A DNA stretch of 64,000 bases. Origin: Pseudomonas fragi (GTDB taxonomy: Bacteria > Pseudomonadota > Gammaproteobacteria > Pseudomonadales > Pseudomonadaceae). Each line of letters opens with the position of its first letter. The first letter of the stretch is position 1. The notes beneath the pieces are model-generated. The model was given only the letters and a program-made list of their open reading frames with translations, was not told the origin of the DNA and made no database searches. The translations under genes and the position numbers were made by a program. The stretch is from positions 2,914,001 to 2,978,000 of the forward strand of contig NZ_CP104861.1 in assembly GCF_025426255.1 (NCBI RefSeq), read 5' to 3'. Below are positions 61,702 to 64,000 of the stretch, one piece after another.

Positions 61702-62361
61702 ATGGCTCTTTCCCGCGAACAAATGGCTCAGCGCGTCGCCCGCGAAATGCAGGACGGCTTCTACGTAAACCTCGGTATCGGCATCCCGACCCTGGTGGCC
61801 AACTACATCCCCGAAGGCATGGAAGTCATGCTGCAATCGGAAAACGGCCTGCTTGGCATGGGCGCATTCCCCCGCGTCGGTGAAGCGGATGCCGACATGA
61901 TCAACGCTGGCAAACAAACCGTCACCGCCCGTACGGGCGCGTCGATTTTCTCCTCGGCCGAATCGTTCGCGATGATTCGCGGCGGCCATATCGACCTCAC
62001 CGTACTCGGCGCTTTCGAGGTCGACGTACACGGCAACATCGCCTCCTGGATGATTCCCGGCAAGATGGTCAAGGGCATGGGCGGCGCGATGGACCTGGTG
62101 GCGGGCGCGGATAACATCATCGTCACCATGACCCATGCCTCCAAGGACGGAGAGTCAAAATTGCTCTCGCGTTGCAGCCTGCCGCTGACCGGCGCCGGGT
62201 GCATCAAACGCGTACTGACCGACCTTGCCTACCTGGAAATCGACAACGGTGCGTTTATCCTCAAGGAACGCGCACCCGGCGTCAGTGTTGACGAGATCAT
62301 CCGCAAAACCGCGGGCAAGCTGATCGTTCCGGACCACGTACCGGAAATGCAATTCGCCTGA
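61702..62361 (+). CDS. dhcB: 3-oxoacid/acetoacetate CoA-transferase subunit B
   Basis: A 219-residue beta subunit with the catalytic glutamate at position 47 in [13 protein letters not shown]. The glycine-rich [17 protein letters not shown] precedes it. It lies 62 bases after dhcA and 22 bases before atoB. Confidence 0.93.
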   Translation: MALSREQMAQRVAREMQDGFYVNLGIGIPTLVANYIPEGMEVMLQSENGLLGMGAFPRVGEADADMINAGKQTVTARTGASIFSSAESFAMIRGGHIDLTVLGAFEVDVHGNIASWMIPGKMVKGMGGAMDLVAGADNIIVTMTHASKDGESKLLSRCSLPLTGAGCIKRVLTDLAYLEIDNGAFILKERAPGVSVDEIIRKTAGKLIVPDHVPEMQFA

Positions 62362-62383
62362 ACCGGCCATTTTTAGGAGAGAT

Positions 62384-63568
62384 TTGATGCAAGAAGTCGT
62401 CATTGTCGCCGCTACTCGTACGGCGATTGGCAGTTTTCAGGGCGCGCTGGCCAATATCCCGGCAGCCGAACTCGGCGCTGCGGTGATCCGTCAGTTGCTG
62501 GCAAAAACTGGCCTCAAGGGTGATCAGGTAGATGAAGTAATCCTCGGCCAGGTGCTGACCGCAGGCTGCGGGCAAAACCCGGCACGTCAGGCGTCGATCC
62601 TTGCCGGGCTGCCCCACACGGTCCCGGCACTGACCCTCAACAAACTCTGCGGTTCCGGCCTCAAGGCCTTGCACCTGGCGACCCAGGCGATTCGTTGCGG
62701 CGATGCCGAGGTGATTATCGCCGGTGGCATGGAAAGCATGAGCCTGGCGCCCTATGTGCTGCCTGCCGCTCGCACCGGCTTGCGGATGGGCCATGCGAAG
62801 ATGCTCGACAGCCTGCTGCACGACGGTTTGATGGACGCTTTCAACGATTACCATATGGGTATCACTGCCGAGAATCTGGCAGAAAAATACCACCTCAGCC
62901 GTGAACAACAGGACGCTTTCGCCGCCGCCTCGCAACAAAAAGCCAGCGCGGCCATCGAATCCGGGCGCTTCGCGGACGAGATCACGCCGATCCTGATTCC
63001 ACAGCGCAAGGGCGATCCACTGTCCTTCGAGGTCGATGAACAACCCCGCGCCGGGATCACTGCCGAGTCGCTGGGCAAGCTCAAGCCAGCATTCAAGAAA
63101 GACGGCAGCGTCACCGCCGGCAACTCCTCGACCATCAATGATGGCGCCGCAGCCGTGGTGCTGATGAGTGCCGACAAGGCCAAGGCCTTGGGCCTGCCGG
63201 TACTGGCCCGGATCGCCGGTTATGCCAGCGCCGGTGTCGACCCGGCAATCATGGGTATCGGCCCGGTAGCGGCGACCCGCACCTGCCTGAGCAAGGCTGG
63301 CTGGGACCTCAACCAACTGGACCTGATCGAAGCCAACGAAGCCTTCGCCGCGCAATCGTTGGCGGTGGGCAAAGAGCTGGAATGGGATATGGCCAAGGTT
63401 AATGTCAACGGTGGCGCCATTGCTCTGGGCCACCCGATCGGGGCCTCAGGTTGCCGTGTGCTGGTGTCGCTGCTGCACGAGATGATCAAGCGCGACGCCA
63501 AAAAAGGCCTCGCCACCCTGTGCATCGGCGGCGGCATGGGCGTGGCCCTGGCCATCGAGCGCAGCTAA
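62384..63568 (+). CDS. atoB: Acetyl-CoA acetyltransferase (thiolase)
   Basis: A 394-residue thiolase that cleaves acetoacetyl-CoA to two acetyl-CoA. The nucleophile is Cys88 in [12 protein letters not shown]; the C-terminal acid-base histidine and second cysteine lie in [10 protein letters not shown] and LCIGGGMG. It ends the rightward run and is followed by an intrinsic terminator at 63633-63666. Confidence 0.95.
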   Translation: MMQEVVIVAATRTAIGSFQGALANIPAAELGAAVIRQLLAKTGLKGDQVDEVILGQVLTAGCGQNPARQASILAGLPHTVPALTLNKLCGSGLKALHLATQAIRCGDAEVIIAGGMESMSLAPYVLPAARTGLRMGHAKMLDSLLHDGLMDAFNDYHMGITAENLAEKYHLSREQQDAFAAASQQKASAAIESGRFADEITPILIPQRKGDPLSFEVDEQPRAGITAESLGKLKPAFKKDGSVTAGNSSTINDGAAAVVLMSADKAKALGLPVLARIAGYASAGVDPAIMGIGPVAATRTCLSKAGWDLNQLDLIEANEAFAAQSLAVGKELEWDMAKVNVNGGAIALGHPIGASGCRVLVSLLHEMIKRDAKKGLATLCIGGGMGVALAIERS

Positions 63569-63632
63569 GGTGTAAAGCGTTCAAACAGCCAGCGTGCGGA
63601 CCCACGATATCCAAGCGTTGGCTGGCACTACT

Positions 63633-63666
63633 CCCGGCGTGACTTCGGTCACGCCGGGTTTTTTTT
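63633..63666 (+). terminator. Intrinsic terminator of dhcA-dhcB-atoB
   Basis: CCCGGCGTGAC-TTCG-GTCACGCCGGG followed by eight T, a perfect 11-bp stem with a stable UUCG loop. The right half overlaps the last codons of the convergent HxlR gene, whose stop is at 63649. Confidence 0.88.
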
Positions 63667-64000
63667 GACCCGGGTTTGCTCGGGAGCAATCACCTGACCA
63701 TCGTCAGTGACAGGTTGCATCAGGCCCAGCGGCAGGCCTGTGGCGCTGTCCACCAACTGCGAACGCGCCTCTTCGGGCTCGAACAAGTACTGCTCGGCCC
63801 ATTGCCGAAATGCAACGACCACCGGGAACAGGCTCTCGCCCTTCGCCGTCAGCACGTACTCCTGGTACGAGGTCCCGTCTGATGCCGGGCGCACTTCAAA
63901 AATACCGGCCTCAACCAGGTTTTTCAGGCGGTTGGTCAATACGCTGCGCGCAACCCCCAGACCACTCTGGAAATCACCGAAACGCCGAACGCCATCAAAC
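63649..64000 (-). CDS. HxlR-family regulator, C-terminal part
   Basis: A winged-helix HxlR protein whose N-terminus lies beyond the right edge. The visible 116 residues begin FDGVRRFGDFQSGLGVARSV and continue with LTNRLKNLVEAGIFE and SYQEYVLTAKGESLFPVV, typical of the recognition and wing segments of this family. The coding end overlaps the atoB terminator. It is convergent with atoB; its target is unknown. Confidence 0.87.
   Translation of the reverse strand, partial: FDGVRRFGDFQSGLGVARSVLTNRLKNLVEAGIFEVRPASDGTSYQEYVLTAKGESLFPVVVAFRQWAEQYLFEPEEARSQLVDSATGLPLGLMQPVTDDGQVIAPEQTRVKKNPA

Noticed and set aside
62297..63433. 378-codon open frame opposite atoB
   Set aside because: Shadow of the thiolase; no motif or ribosome site.
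1..64000. CRISPR array, tRNA, prophage or insertion sequence
   Set aside because: I saw no regularly spaced direct repeats, cloverleaf-like sequence, integrase or transposase frame in the window.

Overview
The window reads as a chromosomal segment of a fluorescens/putida-type Pseudomonas. It is GC-rich, almost entirely coding, and carries gene sets typical of that genus: hydroxycinnamate, benzoate/catechol and acetoacetate catabolism, a chaperone-usher fimbria with a BvgAS/Roc-like sensor, and intergenic inverted repeats of the GTGGGAGCGAGC and GTAGCAGCTG types. I saw no tRNA, rRNA, CRISPR array, transposase or phage gene. These family and organism calls come from reading the sequence without database searches.

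Layout. (1) 1-7.3 kb: hydroxycinnamate catabolism, with vdh (cut by the left edge), ech, a divergent MarR regulator, an OprD-type porin and an AAHS-type MFS carrier, then a second MFS gene and a DsbA-like protein. (2) 7.3-17.9 kb: a chaperone-usher locus. Pilin, chaperone and usher run leftward. A NarL-type regulator and an 1179-residue hybrid kinase run rightward, and beyond them lie a leftward adhesin-like gene and an EAL phosphodiesterase. (3) 18.3-28.3 kb: two PotF-like binding proteins without permeases, a nitrilase-family amidase, a LuxR regulator, an M20 dipeptidase, a P1-family peptidase, an aldo-keto reductase and a FAD/NAD(P)-binding protein. (4) 28.4-37.3 kb: benABCD-catBCA as one leftward run, with benR and a recognisable BenR operator, and a secreted M20D amidohydrolase divergent from benR. 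(5) 37.7-41.6 kb: a small DUF3077-like gene, then a LodA-like quinoprotein oxidase with its LodB-like flavoprotein. (6) 41.6-54 kb: acyl-CoA ligase, acyl-CoA dehydrogenase, RND/MMPL transporter, YCF48-like protein, DUF1329, DUF1302 and an alpha/beta hydrolase, next to a divergent AraC regulator. (7) 54-60.8 kb: leftward oxidoreductase, TauD/TfdA dioxygenase, BKACE, MFS, Rieske ferredoxin and YeiH. (8) 59.9-64 kb: dhcR-like LysR divergent from dhcA-dhcB-atoB, then a HxlR regulator cut by the right edge.

How the parts connect. Regions 1 and 4 deliver aromatic acids to central metabolism: ferulate and coumarate go to vanillate and 4-hydroxybenzoate plus acetyl-CoA, and benzoate goes through catechol to 3-oxoadipate enol-lactone. 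Region 7 contains a BKACE, a family that uses acetyl-CoA and releases acetoacetate, and region 8 encodes the enzymes that turn acetoacetate into two acetyl-CoA, so the two probably work together. At least eleven genes in the window have an AANAANAA-type A-rich motif just upstream of the start codon, which is the signature of Crc/Hfq catabolite repression in pseudomonads. The least described parts are the region 6 envelope-transport and acyl-CoA module, the region 7 dioxygenase-BKACE-exporter operon and the LodA/LodB pair.
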